NCBI GenBank assembly: GCA_963773665.1
Contig: CAVZBZ010000001.1
Coordinates: 1,178,001-1,242,000 of the forward strand
From: DATJLY01 sp963773665
Lineage (GTDB): Bacteria; Pseudomonadota; Alphaproteobacteria; ATCC43930; CGMCC-115725
Length of the DNA: 64,000 nt
Direction of reading: 5' to 3'
In this document: positions 16,540 to 24,700 of the stretch, piece by piece
Layout: the number at the start of each line of letters is the position of its first letter
Numbering within the stretch: the first letter of the stretch is position 1
The notes under the pieces: model-generated
What the model was told of the DNA's origin: nothing
What the model saw: the letters and a program-made list of their open reading frames with translations, nothing else
Databases searched by the model: none
Translations under genes and position numbers: made by a program

Positions 16540-17400
16540 ATGGCGATCGGGCCCGTGAGTTTGCTGCCCCAGAAGGCCGAGCGTGCCGCGCAAGCGGCGC
16601 CTGGCGGCGCGGGAGATTACCTCTGTGCCCGGAACCTGTCGGTCGCCTATTCGACGGGCCGCGACGCGGAGATCGTGCTGGCCGTGGATCGCATCGATCT
16701 CACGGTGCGGCGCGGAGAGCTGCTCTGCGTCGTGGGTCCGTCCGGGTGCGGCAAGACGACGCTGCTCAACGCGGTCGCGGGATTTCTGCCGATCTCGTCG
16801 GGCGAGCTTACGCTCAACGGCAAGCCGATCGTCCGGCCGGGACCGGACCGTGCGATGGTGTTTCAGCAGCCCGGGCTTTTGCCGTGGCGCGATGTCCTGC
16901 ACAACGTCACCTATGGTCTCGAGATGTCGGGCCGGATGCGGCGCAAAGAGGCGGCGGCGCGCGCGCACGAGCTGCTGGAGCTGGTCGGGCTCGGCGACTT
17001 CGCGCGGAGCTATCCGCATCAGCTTTCGGGCGGGATGCAGCAGCGCGTCAACCTCGCCAGGGCCTTGGCGGTCGAGCCCGAGCTCCTGCTGCTCGACGAG
17101 CCGTTCGCCTCGGTCAACGCGCAGACCCGCGAGACGCTGCAGGTCGAGCTTCTCGGCATCTGCAAACGGGCCAACGTCACGGCCTTGTTCGTGACGCACG
17201 ACATCGGCGAGGCGGTGTTCCTCGCCGATCGGGTCTGCGTCTTCAGCCGGCGCCCGGGGCGCATCGTGCGCGAAGTCCGCGTCAAATTGCCGGAGCCGCG
17301 GGCCGAAGCGCGTCTGCGCTCGGAGTTCCTGGCATATGTCAGGGAAGTGGCGCTGGCGCTCGGGGCAGGCCGGGATCCGGCGACGGCGGACGGCGATTGA
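16540..17400 (+). CDS. ABC transporter ATP-binding protein, SsuB/TauB type
   Basis: Cytoplasmic ATPase of a nitrate/sulfonate/taurine-family importer, 286 residues. Walker A is VGPSGCGKTTLLNAVAG, the Q-loop VFQQPGLLPWRDV, the signature LSGGMQQRVNLARAL and Walker B LLLLDEPF. The H-loop is VTHDIGEAVFLADRV. After Walker B it reads ASVNAQTR instead of the usual (G/A)ALDAxTR, so the D-loop Leu-Asp is changed to Asn-Ala. It is followed 20 nt later by its permease and then the SBP. Confidence 0.93.
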   Translation: MAIGPVSLLPQKAERAAQAAPGGAGDYLCARNLSVAYSTGRDAEIVLAVDRIDLTVRRGELLCVVGPSGCGKTTLLNAVAGFLPISSGELTLNGKPIVRPGPDRAMVFQQPGLLPWRDVLHNVTYGLEMSGRMRRKEAAARAHELLELVGLGDFARSYPHQLSGGMQQRVNLARALAVEPELLLLDEPFASVNAQTRETLQVELLGICKRANVTALFVTHDIGEAVFLADRVCVFSRRPGRIVREVRVKLPEPRAEARLRSEFLAYVREVALALGAGRDPATADGD

Positions 17401-17420
17401 AGGTTGGGAGATAGCGCACC

Positions 17421-18239
17421 ATGGCAACGGTCATCGCGCAAGCGCAAGACGACGAGCCGTCCGGCCGACCGGTGAGCGGGCGGGCCGGAAAGCGCACCGA
17501 GCGCATTGTCCTCGGCGGCGTCTTCATGGCGGGGCTGTTGGTCCTGTGGGAGCTGGTGACGGCGCTCGGCGTCGAGCCTCCGATCGTGCTGCCGTCGCCC
17601 GCCGATGTCGTCGGCGCGTTCGGCGAGATGTTCACCTCGCCGGATATCTGGGCGGACTTCGCCGCGAGCGGACAGGAGCTGCTCTATGGCTTCGCGCTTG
17701 CCACGGTTGTCGGCATCGTGGTCGGGTTGGCGATCGGCTGGTATGCGAAGCTCGGCTATCTCGTGGACCCGTTCGTCACGTTCCTTTACGCGATCCCGCG
17801 CGTGGCCCTGGGGCCGCTCCTCATCGTCTGGCTCGGCATCGGAATGAGCTCGAAGGTCGCGCTGGTTTTCCTGACCACGGTATTTCCGGTGCTTTTGAAC
17901 ACCAGCAGCGGCATACGCAGTCTCGATTCGCATCTGGTGCGGGTGGCGCGCTGCTTTGGCGCCAGCGATTTGCAGATCTTTCGCACGATCGCCTTGCCCG
18001 GCTCGGTGCCGTTCATCCTGGGCGGCATCAGGCTTGCGGTGGGACAGGCGCTGATCGGCGTCTTCGTGGCCGAATTGCTCGGCGCCCAGCACGGGATCGG
18101 GGCGATGATCGAGAACGCCGGCCAGCAGTTCCAGACGGCGACGGTATTCGCCGGCCTTGTCATCTTCGCCGCGGCCGGCATGCTGCTCTCGTCGATCGTT
18201 CGCTGGATGGAGAACCATTTCGACGCCTGGCGCGTGTGA
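17421..18239 (+). CDS. ABC transporter permease, SsuC/TauC type
   Basis: Inner-membrane permease of 272 residues with about six hydrophobic helices. The first is RIVLGGVFMAGLLVLWELV. The EAA-type coupling loop reads ARCFGASDLQIFRTIALPGSVPFILGG, which is the binding site for the ATPase. PSPADVVGAF after TM1 is characteristic of this permease family. It forms the importer with the ATPase at 16540 and the SBPs at 18286 and 20483. Confidence 0.93.
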   Translation: MATVIAQAQDDEPSGRPVSGRAGKRTERIVLGGVFMAGLLVLWELVTALGVEPPIVLPSPADVVGAFGEMFTSPDIWADFAASGQELLYGFALATVVGIVVGLAIGWYAKLGYLVDPFVTFLYAIPRVALGPLLIVWLGIGMSSKVALVFLTTVFPVLLNTSSGIRSLDSHLVRVARCFGASDLQIFRTIALPGSVPFILGGIRLAVGQALIGVFVAELLGAQHGIGAMIENAGQQFQTATVFAGLVIFAAAGMLLSSIVRWMENHFDAWRV

Positions 18240-18285
18240 TCGACGCGCAGGCCGAGACCGCGCATAAAAAAGCTGGGGGGATTGC

Positions 18286-19281
18286 ATGACTCTGTCGCCT
18301 CTATGGCCGCTTCCTGCCGCCGTCGCGGCTTCCTTGTTCGCGCTTGCCGCCGCAAGCGCCAACGCAGCCGGCGATGCGCCGGCGGCGCACCTCATCATCT
18401 CCTACAGCGAGAAGGTCGGCGACGAGCTGCCGCTGTGGATCGCCGGCGACGCCGGCTACTTCAAGAAGCGCGGCCTCGACGTGACCGAGCAATATATTCC
18501 GGCGCAGGAAGGCATTCCGGCGCTGCTGACCGGCCAGATCCAGATGGCGGCCATCGGCGGTCCCGATGGGCTCTCCGCGGCGGCGCAGGGAGCGAAGCTC
18601 AAATATGTCGCGACGTTCTCTCCGGTCTATACGTTTCAGTTCTGGGCGCGGCCGCAATACGCCAATGCCGGCGCGCTCAAGGGCCAGCAGGTCGGCGTCA
18701 GCAGCACCACGGGCTCGCTCTACACCGCGACCGTGATTGCGCTGCAGCAGCTCGGCCTGTCGCCGTCCGACGTGGCCATCACGCCGCTCGGCACCGTGCC
18801 GAACGTGGACAGCGCGCTCATCGCCGGCAGCATCGCGGCCGCGGCCTCGCACCCGCCGGCAACCTACGTCTATCAGCAGCACGGGTTCATCGACATGGTC
18901 GACCTGGCGCAAAAACGGATTCCGAACGTGAATACCGGGCTCGCCGCCATGGCGTCCTATATCGAGGCCAACCCCAAGATCGTCCAAAGCGTCGTGGACG
19001 CGATCGTCGAGGCGCTCCAGCGCGAGAAATCCGACAAGGCCTATGTCGAAGCGGAGCTGCGCGAGCACATGGGCATCAAGGACGAGGCCGTGCTCGAATT
19101 CACCTATAATTTCTATGCGAACGAGGTCGCCCCGTCGCTGCCGACGCCGGAAACCGCTCAGCTCGAGGCGGCGCAGACGGCGCTGAGCGTCAAGAACCCG
19201 AAGGTGAAGACGGTCGATCTTTCGGGCATGATCGACCAGAGCTTCGTCAAGGCGGCAGCGGCCCGGCTGAACATCAAATAA
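18286..19281 (+). CDS. ABC transporter substrate-binding protein, NMT1/SsuA-like
   Basis: Secreted periplasmic binding protein, 331 residues, with a Sec signal peptide ending about ASANAAG. Mature motifs are LIISYSEKVGDELPLWIA, GYFKKRGLDVTEQYIPAQEG and IPALLTGQIQMAAIGGPDG, with SSTTGSLYTATVIALQQLG in the second lobe. It closes the ATPase-permease-SBP operon. The protein encoded at 20483 is its close paralog, so one transporter may use two receptors of different specificity. A sulfonate or similar oxyanion-bearing ligand is family-based inference. Confidence 0.9.
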   Translation: MTLSPLWPLPAAVAASLFALAAASANAAGDAPAAHLIISYSEKVGDELPLWIAGDAGYFKKRGLDVTEQYIPAQEGIPALLTGQIQMAAIGGPDGLSAAAQGAKLKYVATFSPVYTFQFWARPQYANAGALKGQQVGVSSTTGSLYTATVIALQQLGLSPSDVAITPLGTVPNVDSALIAGSIAAAASHPPATYVYQQHGFIDMVDLAQKRIPNVNTGLAAMASYIEANPKIVQSVVDAIVEALQREKSDKAYVEAELREHMGIKDEAVLEFTYNFYANEVAPSLPTPETAQLEAAQTALSVKNPKVKTVDLSGMIDQSFVKAAAARLNIK

Positions 19282-19322
19282 GGGCGGGGCCGCAACGGCC
19301 CGGCACCGAAAGGAGAAATCCC

Positions 19323-20432
19323 ATGCCCGTGATTGTGCTCACCAACGAGCAGGTGAAGACGCTCGTGCCGATCTCGGCCTATGTCGATGCCATCGAAACC
19401 GCCTATCGCGAATTCGGCCTGGGCCGGGCCGTGATCCAGACGCGGACCGACCTCTATGGCGAATCGCCCGCCGACCATCAGTATTGCGTCTTCAAGACCA
19501 TGGTCGGCCTGCTCGCGAAAGACCATGTCGTCGCGCTCAGGATCAATTCCGACGTGATTTCCTGGACGCGGCGGGAAGGCAATTTGCGCAAGGAGAAAAT
19601 TCCCGCAGCCGAAGGCGGACGGTGGGTCGGGCTCGTCTTCATCTTCGACACGCTCAGCGGCGAGCTGCGCGCCATCGTGCCGGACGGCGAGATGCAGCGC
19701 CGGCGCGTCGGCGCGACGACGGCGGTCGCCGTCCGGCACCTCGCCCGGCCGGACGCGCGGGTGGTCGGCATCTATGGCAGCGGCTCCCAGGCGGAAGGCG
19801 CGGTCGTCGCGATCGCCTCGACGCTTCCGAACTGCGAGATTCGCCTGTGGAGCCCGAACCGGGATCGCAGACGGGCGCTCGCCCAGCGCTGCCGCGAGGA
19901 CGGGATCCGCATCGAGGCGATGGATGCGCCCGAACAGGCGGCGCGCGGGGCCGATATCGTGGTGACCGCCACCAACGCGCTCGACCGCGTCGTCGATCCC
20001 GCCTGGATCGGCCCGGGCACGCTCGTCGCCTGCGTCAAGGCGCAGGAGCTGGGCGGCGAAATCCTCAACGGCGCCGACCGGATCGTCATTCACACGCGGG
20101 ATCTCGATCCGATCAATTATGTCGCCGGAAAGGGAACCGAGCCGTTCAAGGATACCGATTTCATCGATACGCTGTTCGGCGAGAAACGCGGCGATGGCGA
20201 TGTCCGGGACCTGCTCAAGACGATTGCGGAACGCGCGCCCGATCTTGCCGATGTCGTCACCGGGCGCGTCCAGGCCCGCGTGCGGGCGGGCGAGAAAGTG
20301 GTCTTTCTCAATCCCGTCGGAACCGGGTTGCAGTTTGCCGCGGTCGCAAAGGAGATTCTATCCGCCGCCGAAAGACAAGGAGTCGGCGAACGGCTCCCCT
20401 CAATTTGGTTCTCCGAAGACATGCATCCTTGA
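19323..20432 (+). CDS. Ornithine cyclodeaminase/mu-crystallin family protein
   Basis: NAD(P)-dependent reductase or deaminase of the OCD family, 369 residues. The Rossmann segment reads VVGIYGSGSQAEGAVVAIAS, and GGRWVGLVFIFDTLSGELRAI and IVPDGEMQRRRVGATTAVA match the substrate/cofactor region where OCDs carry (R/K)xGA(T/S)xA. Members include ornithine cyclodeaminase, alanine dehydrogenase and ketimine or imino-acid reductases, so the substrate is not assignable. It lies between two paralogous SBP genes, which suggests it acts on the transported amino- or imino-containing compound or a breakdown product. Confidence 0.87.
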   Translation: MPVIVLTNEQVKTLVPISAYVDAIETAYREFGLGRAVIQTRTDLYGESPADHQYCVFKTMVGLLAKDHVVALRINSDVISWTRREGNLRKEKIPAAEGGRWVGLVFIFDTLSGELRAIVPDGEMQRRRVGATTAVAVRHLARPDARVVGIYGSGSQAEGAVVAIASTLPNCEIRLWSPNRDRRRALAQRCREDGIRIEAMDAPEQAARGADIVVTATNALDRVVDPAWIGPGTLVACVKAQELGGEILNGADRIVIHTRDLDPINYVAGKGTEPFKDTDFIDTLFGEKRGDGDVRDLLKTIAERAPDLADVVTGRVQARVRAGEKVVFLNPVGTGLQFAAVAKEILSAAERQGVGERLPSIWFSEDMHP

Positions 20433-20482
20433 GGCTCCGCACGCTCTCGCGACTGCACGAAGAAAGTATCGGGGAGGTTCGC

Positions 20483-21475
20483 ATGACACACATGGTTCCG
20501 ATGCGGCGCGCGCGGTCGTTCGCTTGTGCCTTCGCGGCGGGATCGATCGCGCTGGCCGCATCGCGCGGCGCCAATGCAGCCGACGCTTCGATGCCGCAAC
20601 TGACCCTCTCCTACAGCGAGAAGACGGTCGATATGATGCCGCTGTGGATCGCCGACGACGCCGGGTATTTCAAGAAGCGCGGCCTCGACGTGACCGAGCG
20701 GTACCTGCCCGCCCAGGAGGGCATTCCCGCGCTCCTCACCGATCAGGTCCAGATCGCGGCCATCGGCGGCCCCGACGGCATCTCCGCCGTGGCGCAGGGA
20801 GCGAAGCTCAAATTCGTCCTGACGCTCTCGCCCGTGCAAACCTTCCAATTCTGGGCGCGCCCGCAATTTGCCAGCGCGAGCGCGCTCAAGGGTCAGCGGG
20901 TGGGTGTCCCGAGCACCACGGGCTCGCTCTTTGCCGGCACCGTCCTCGCGCTGCACGAGCTCGGTCTCTCGATATCGGACGTCGCCATCACGCCGCTCGG
21001 CAGCGTGCCGAATGTGAACAACTCGCTGCTGGCCGGCAGCATCGCCGCCGCGGCCTCGCATGCGCCCGCCACGTACCAGTTCCAGAAAAGCGGGTTCGTG
21101 GACATGGTCGACCTGGCGAAGATGAGAATTCCGTCGGTGAATGCCGGTCTTCTGGTCACCGCGGCGTACATCGAGGCGCATCGGGACGTGGTCCAAGGGG
21201 TCGTGAACGCGGTGATCGAGGGGATCCGGCGCGAGAAGACGGATCGGCCCTATGTCGAGAGCGAGATGAGCGACCATCTGGGCGTCAAGGACAAGGAGGT
21301 GCTCGACTTCACCTACGATTTCTATGTCAACGAGGTCGTTCCATCGGTTCCGCTGCCGGAACTCGCGCAGGTCGAGGCGGCCAAGAAGGCGATGAGCGCG
21401 AGCAACCCGAAGGTGAAGGCCGTCAACGTTGCCACGATGATCGACCAGAGCTTCGTCAGGAAGGCGGAGAAATAG
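20483..21475 (+). CDS. ABC transporter substrate-binding protein, paralog of 18286 SBP
   Basis: 330-residue periplasmic binding protein. ATG at 20483 follows GGGGAGG, a strong ribosome site. The signal peptide ends about SRGANAAD. It is collinear with the product of 18286 throughout: LTLSYSEKTVDMMPLWIADD, GYFKKRGLDVTERYLPAQEG, STTGSLFAGTVLALHELG and GSIAAAASHAPATY all have direct counterparts. The two genes flank the OCD-family gene, consistent with tandem duplication followed by divergence. It has no ATPase or permease of its own and probably feeds the 16540/17421 transporter. Confidence 0.9.
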   Translation: MTHMVPMRRARSFACAFAAGSIALAASRGANAADASMPQLTLSYSEKTVDMMPLWIADDAGYFKKRGLDVTERYLPAQEGIPALLTDQVQIAAIGGPDGISAVAQGAKLKFVLTLSPVQTFQFWARPQFASASALKGQRVGVPSTTGSLFAGTVLALHELGLSISDVAITPLGSVPNVNNSLLAGSIAAAASHAPATYQFQKSGFVDMVDLAKMRIPSVNAGLLVTAAYIEAHRDVVQGVVNAVIEGIRREKTDRPYVESEMSDHLGVKDKEVLDFTYDFYVNEVVPSVPLPELAQVEAAKKAMSASNPKVKAVNVATMIDQSFVRKAEK

Positions 21476-21494
21476 CAGCCGCCGATGACTTGCC

Positions 21495-21986
21495 TCAGAA
21501 GGGCACGGCGATCAATTCGAAGACATCGTCGCAATCGATGAGGTCGACGCGCTTCCAGGCGATGCGGAAGCGCTCGCCGTCCCAGCGCAGGCGGTGACGC
21601 ACGCGGCCCGCGAAGACGCGCTTCGTGCCGATCCGGTAATCGACCATGATCATCGACGACGCGACGACGCATTCGCAGCGCGCGGGATCGGCCTCGTCGA
21701 TCGTGACGTTGCCAATGAGATGCAGGGTGCGGTGCGGCGGCGTCTGGGCATGGATTTGCGGATGGCGCAGCCGCTCGAAGCGGGTCGCCATCATCTTCCG
21801 GTCGTCGTAGAAGAGCGACGCCTCGCTCTCGGGATCGGTCTGGCCGGGCCGGAGCGGCACCCAGTAATAGCCGTCCTCGGCGAAGAGGTCGCGCCATTCC
21901 TCGAAGCGCCGCTCGTCGAGCAGGCGGACTTCGCGGATCAGAAAATCCTCGATCCGGGCGCGGTCGTCGTGCGCCGCGACCGTCAT
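21495..21986 (-). CDS. Aromatic-ring-hydroxylating dioxygenase, beta subunit
   Basis: Small non-catalytic subunit of a Rieske non-heme iron oxygenase, 163 residues with the cystatin/SnoaL-like cone fold. MTVAAHDDRARIEDFLIREV begins the helix; the motif LLDERRFEEWRDLFAEDGYYWVP and RHRLRWDGERFRIAWKRVDLI are typical. ATG at 21986 overlaps the alpha-subunit stop as ATGA, supporting 1:1 translation of the two subunits. The start of the longer upstream frame would extend into the alpha gene and is rejected. Confidence 0.92.
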   Translation of the reverse strand: MTVAAHDDRARIEDFLIREVRLLDERRFEEWRDLFAEDGYYWVPLRPGQTDPESEASLFYDDRKMMATRFERLRHPQIHAQTPPHRTLHLIGNVTIDEADPARCECVVASSMIMVDYRIGTKRVFAGRVRHRLRWDGERFRIAWKRVDLIDCDDVFELIAVPF

Positions 21987-23284
21987 GCGTTTGCGCTCAT
22001 GAGCCGGAGCCAGGCCGCGTACTGCACGCGCTGCTGCAATTCGACGGTGCCGTGATTGCGGTAATCGCCGTGATTGTCCTCGACATCGCTCTCGGCGCCG
22101 CGGGCGAACCACACCCAGTCCGAGCCTTCCGCAGCGACGCCCGCCTGGCAGCGCCGGAAATTTTCGAGATCGTCGGTCTGGATGAGCGAGGCCGCCGAAT
22201 GGGTGATGTTCAAATGCCGGATGAAGCCGCGGTTCATGGCATCGGGCGCGCCCTTGAGCTGCACCGGATAGACGTGAACCTCGGTGCGGTCCACAGCCAC
22301 CGGCACGATGACGCGCACGTGCTGATTCAATGCCTGCAGGGCCATGTTGGGATAAAACGCGGTGTTGTGCCGCTTCGGCTGCAGGATCTCGCGGGTGCGC
22401 GCGGCGCCGTGGCGCGCCTCGAGCGCGGCGAGATAGGCACGGAAGGTCGGATCGTCGGGCAGGTTCTCGGCAATCGGCTGATGCCCGGCATAGCTGTGCC
22501 CGGTGCTAGGCGATCCCCATGCCTCGCGCTCTTCCCAGCGCGCGGCCGCGCCGCCGCGGTCGCTGATCGCGGAGCTCGACTCCTCGCCGGGCCGGCGCCC
22601 GAATTGCCGGCCGCTGCGGCTGATCGTCGATTCGTGCGAGAACGGCACGTGATACATGTCGACGATGTTCTCGATCTGGAGCTTCCAGTTGCCGCGGAAC
22701 ATGTATTTGTGGATGCCGCCGCTCAGATCGATCGCGCCCGCAGGCGCGCGATCCACGACCTCGTCGATGCTGTCCCTGGCGGGCCCGAGATGGGTTTCGA
22801 GATCGGGCACGTCCGCACCAAGGCTCGCGAACACGAAGCCGCGATAAAGGCCAACTCGCGGCACGCGTCCCATGCCGAGCGCGGGATCGCACAGGTCGAA
22901 GTCTTTGCCGTAGCCGCGCGGCATGGAAACCGCGTCGAGATCGCCATTGGTCTTGAAGGTCCAGCCGTGATAGCCGCAGCGGAACAGCTTCGCATTGCCC
23001 TTTGCCTCGGTGCAGACGACGGCGCCGCGATGACCGCAGCTGTTGTAGATCACCCTGACCTCGCCCTCGTCGTCGCGCACGAGGATGACCGGCATCAGTC
23101 CGATGCGCGTCGTGACGAAATCGCCGGGTTCGGGCACCAGGCTGTCATGCCCGACATAGACCCAGCTGCGGTGGAAGATCCGCTTCATCTCGAGCGCGAA
23201 GATGTCCGGATCGCGATAGAGCGAGCGGTGAACGCGGTCGGGATCGACGAGCGTCCGTAGCGTGGCAGCATCCATCTCTCTCAT
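21983..23284 (-). CDS. Rieske aromatic-ring-hydroxylating dioxygenase, alpha subunit
   Basis: Catalytic subunit, 433 residues. The Rieske [2Fe-2S] site is CGHRGAVVC...FRCGYHGW with the CxH...CxxH spacing intact. The mononuclear iron site reads NIVDMYHVPFSHES (D-x2-H-x4-H). With the beta subunit it adds O2 to an aromatic ring at the expense of a reductase and ferredoxin, neither of which is encoded nearby. Start chosen at ATG 23284 (a second ATG is 3 codons on). The neighbouring SsuABC-like importer and YeiH exporter suggest, but do not prove, a sulfonated aromatic substrate. Confidence 0.95.
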   Translation of the reverse strand: MREMDAATLRTLVDPDRVHRSLYRDPDIFALEMKRIFHRSWVYVGHDSLVPEPGDFVTTRIGLMPVILVRDDEGEVRVIYNSCGHRGAVVCTEAKGNAKLFRCGYHGWTFKTNGDLDAVSMPRGYGKDFDLCDPALGMGRVPRVGLYRGFVFASLGADVPDLETHLGPARDSIDEVVDRAPAGAIDLSGGIHKYMFRGNWKLQIENIVDMYHVPFSHESTISRSGRQFGRRPGEESSSAISDRGGAAARWEEREAWGSPSTGHSYAGHQPIAENLPDDPTFRAYLAALEARHGAARTREILQPKRHNTAFYPNMALQALNQHVRVIVPVAVDRTEVHVYPVQLKGAPDAMNRGFIRHLNITHSAASLIQTDDLENFRRCQAGVAAEGSDWVWFARGAESDVEDNHGDYRNHGTVELQQRVQYAAWLRLMSANA

Positions 23285-23376
23285 GCTTCTGCTTCTTTCA
23301 GCGGCGATCGAACCTGTTCCGCGCCTGGTGCATAGCATATCCGACGAAACCCGGCGACACGCGCCGCCCCGTGCGT

Positions 23377-24462
23377 TCAGGCAATGGCGAGCAGCCGGAT
23401 CAAGGCGAGGCTGACCACGCCCAGGAACAGGAGCGATACGATCACCGCCGCGATCACGCGGGGACCGCTGTGCGCGACGGCGCGCACTTCCACCCCGAGA
23501 CCGAGCGCTGCCATGGCGACGATCGTCAGCAGGTTGGCGACCCAAGCGATGGGGCCGAGCGCGGGTGCCGGGATGAATCCGGCCGACCTCATTAGCGCGA
23601 GCGCGAGGAAGCCCACGATGAACCAAGGGACGAGATGGTGGAGGGCGATCTTGCCGGCAGCGGGACGATCGCCGGCGGTGAGATGCGGCGGCGGCTCGTC
23701 GGTCGCCTCGCGCCATTTTGCCGTCATGACGGAGAGTGCCAGGATCACCGGGCCGAGCATGAGCACGCGGACCAGCTTGACCAGCGTCCCGATCTGGACG
23801 CTCAGCGCGCCGAGCGGCGCCGTCGCCGCAAGGACCTGCGGCACGGCATAGACGGTAAGGCCCGCGAGGATGCCGTACTGGAGCTTGTCCAGGCCGAGCA
23901 GCGGAGCCAGCAACGGGAGCAAGACGACGACGGCGACGCCGAGGACGGCGGTGAAGGCGACCGAAGCGGCGACATCCTCGCTGCTGGCGCCGATGACCGG
24001 CGCCGCTGCCGCGATCGCAGAGTTTCCGCAGATCGAGTTGCCGCAGGCGACAAGCATCGCCATGCGCTGCTGCAGGCCGAGGGCCCGGCCGACGCCGTAG
24101 CTGATGGCGATCGCAACCAGCACGACGACCGCGATGCCGGCGAGCAGCAGCGGCCCGACGGCGATGATTGTGCCCGCGCTCAGCGAGGCGCCGAGGAGCA
24201 CGACGGCAATCTCCAGCAGCGTCTTGGCGCTGAAGCGGATGCCGGGATACCAGCTTTGGTCCATATCCCACACCGTGCGGACCGCGGTGCCGACCAGGAT
24301 GGCCAGCACCAGCAACTCGAGCCAAGCCTTGCCGAACAGGCTTCGCTCGAGAAGCTGCAGTCCCCATCCGGCCAGCGTCACGGCGGCACACAGCAGCAGG
24401 CCGGGGAGCGCCTGGCGGATACCATCGATGGCGGCGCGGATCGCGCGAATCGTCCGTGGCAT
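23377..24462 (-). CDS. YeiH/UPF0324-family putative sulfate or sulfite exporter
   Basis: Polytopic inner-membrane protein, 361 residues with about ten hydrophobic segments. The family hallmark LVACGNSICGNSAIAAAAPVI is present, together with KTLLEIAVVLLGASLSAGTI and SVAFTAVLGVAVVV. YeiH-type proteins are annotated as putative sulfate exporters and occur with sulfonate-degradation genes in other bacteria. It lies on the minus strand beside a Rieske dioxygenase and downstream of a remnant flavin monooxygenase. Export of sulfite or sulfate released from an organosulfur compound is an inference. Confidence 0.85.
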   Translation of the reverse strand: MPRTIRAIRAAIDGIRQALPGLLLCAAVTLAGWGLQLLERSLFGKAWLELLVLAILVGTAVRTVWDMDQSWYPGIRFSAKTLLEIAVVLLGASLSAGTIIAVGPLLLAGIAVVVLVAIAISYGVGRALGLQQRMAMLVACGNSICGNSAIAAAAPVIGASSEDVAASVAFTAVLGVAVVVLLPLLAPLLGLDKLQYGILAGLTVYAVPQVLAATAPLGALSVQIGTLVKLVRVLMLGPVILALSVMTAKWREATDEPPPHLTAGDRPAAGKIALHHLVPWFIVGFLALALMRSAGFIPAPALGPIAWVANLLTIVAMAALGLGVEVRAVAHSGPRVIAAVIVSLLFLGVVSLALIRLLAIA

Positions 24463-24481
24463 GGCGCTCTCGGCAGGCCGC

Positions 24482-24571
24482 CTATTTCCGGGCCGCGCGC
24501 CCGCCCGCGGCGAGCGCCAAGCCCAACGGACCGCCGACGACGATCAGAACCGGTACGTTGCGAACGCTCAC
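24482..24571 (-). pseudogene. Relic of the N-terminus of a FAD-dependent monooxygenase
   Basis: A 30-codon frame from GTG at 24571 reads SVRNVPVLIVVGGPLGLALA and then a frame-lost tail before TAG. VPVLI(x)GGP(V/L)GLALA matches the FAD-binding N-terminus of TfdB/PheA-type hydroxylases; compare PVLIAGGGPVGLALAVE at the start of the gene at 54494 in this window. Only the dinucleotide-binding strand survives, so this is a truncated remnant. It sits just upstream of the YeiH gene on the same strand. Confidence 0.5.
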
Positions 24572-24700
24572 GCAGGCACCCTAGGCAATCCTATCCGGTC
24601 GCAAGTCTATGGTGGCGAAAAGACCGAGTCGATGGCGCACCGACACAGGGATGCGGCATGAAGATTGACAGCGCACTCATGGTCGGGTGAGCTTTCCGAC

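Noticed and set aside
21983..24391. An 802-codon frame fusing YeiH region to the Rieske alpha subunit
   Set aside because: Only the part from 23284 downward encodes the dioxygenase; the upstream part is a shadow of the YeiH gene in another frame.
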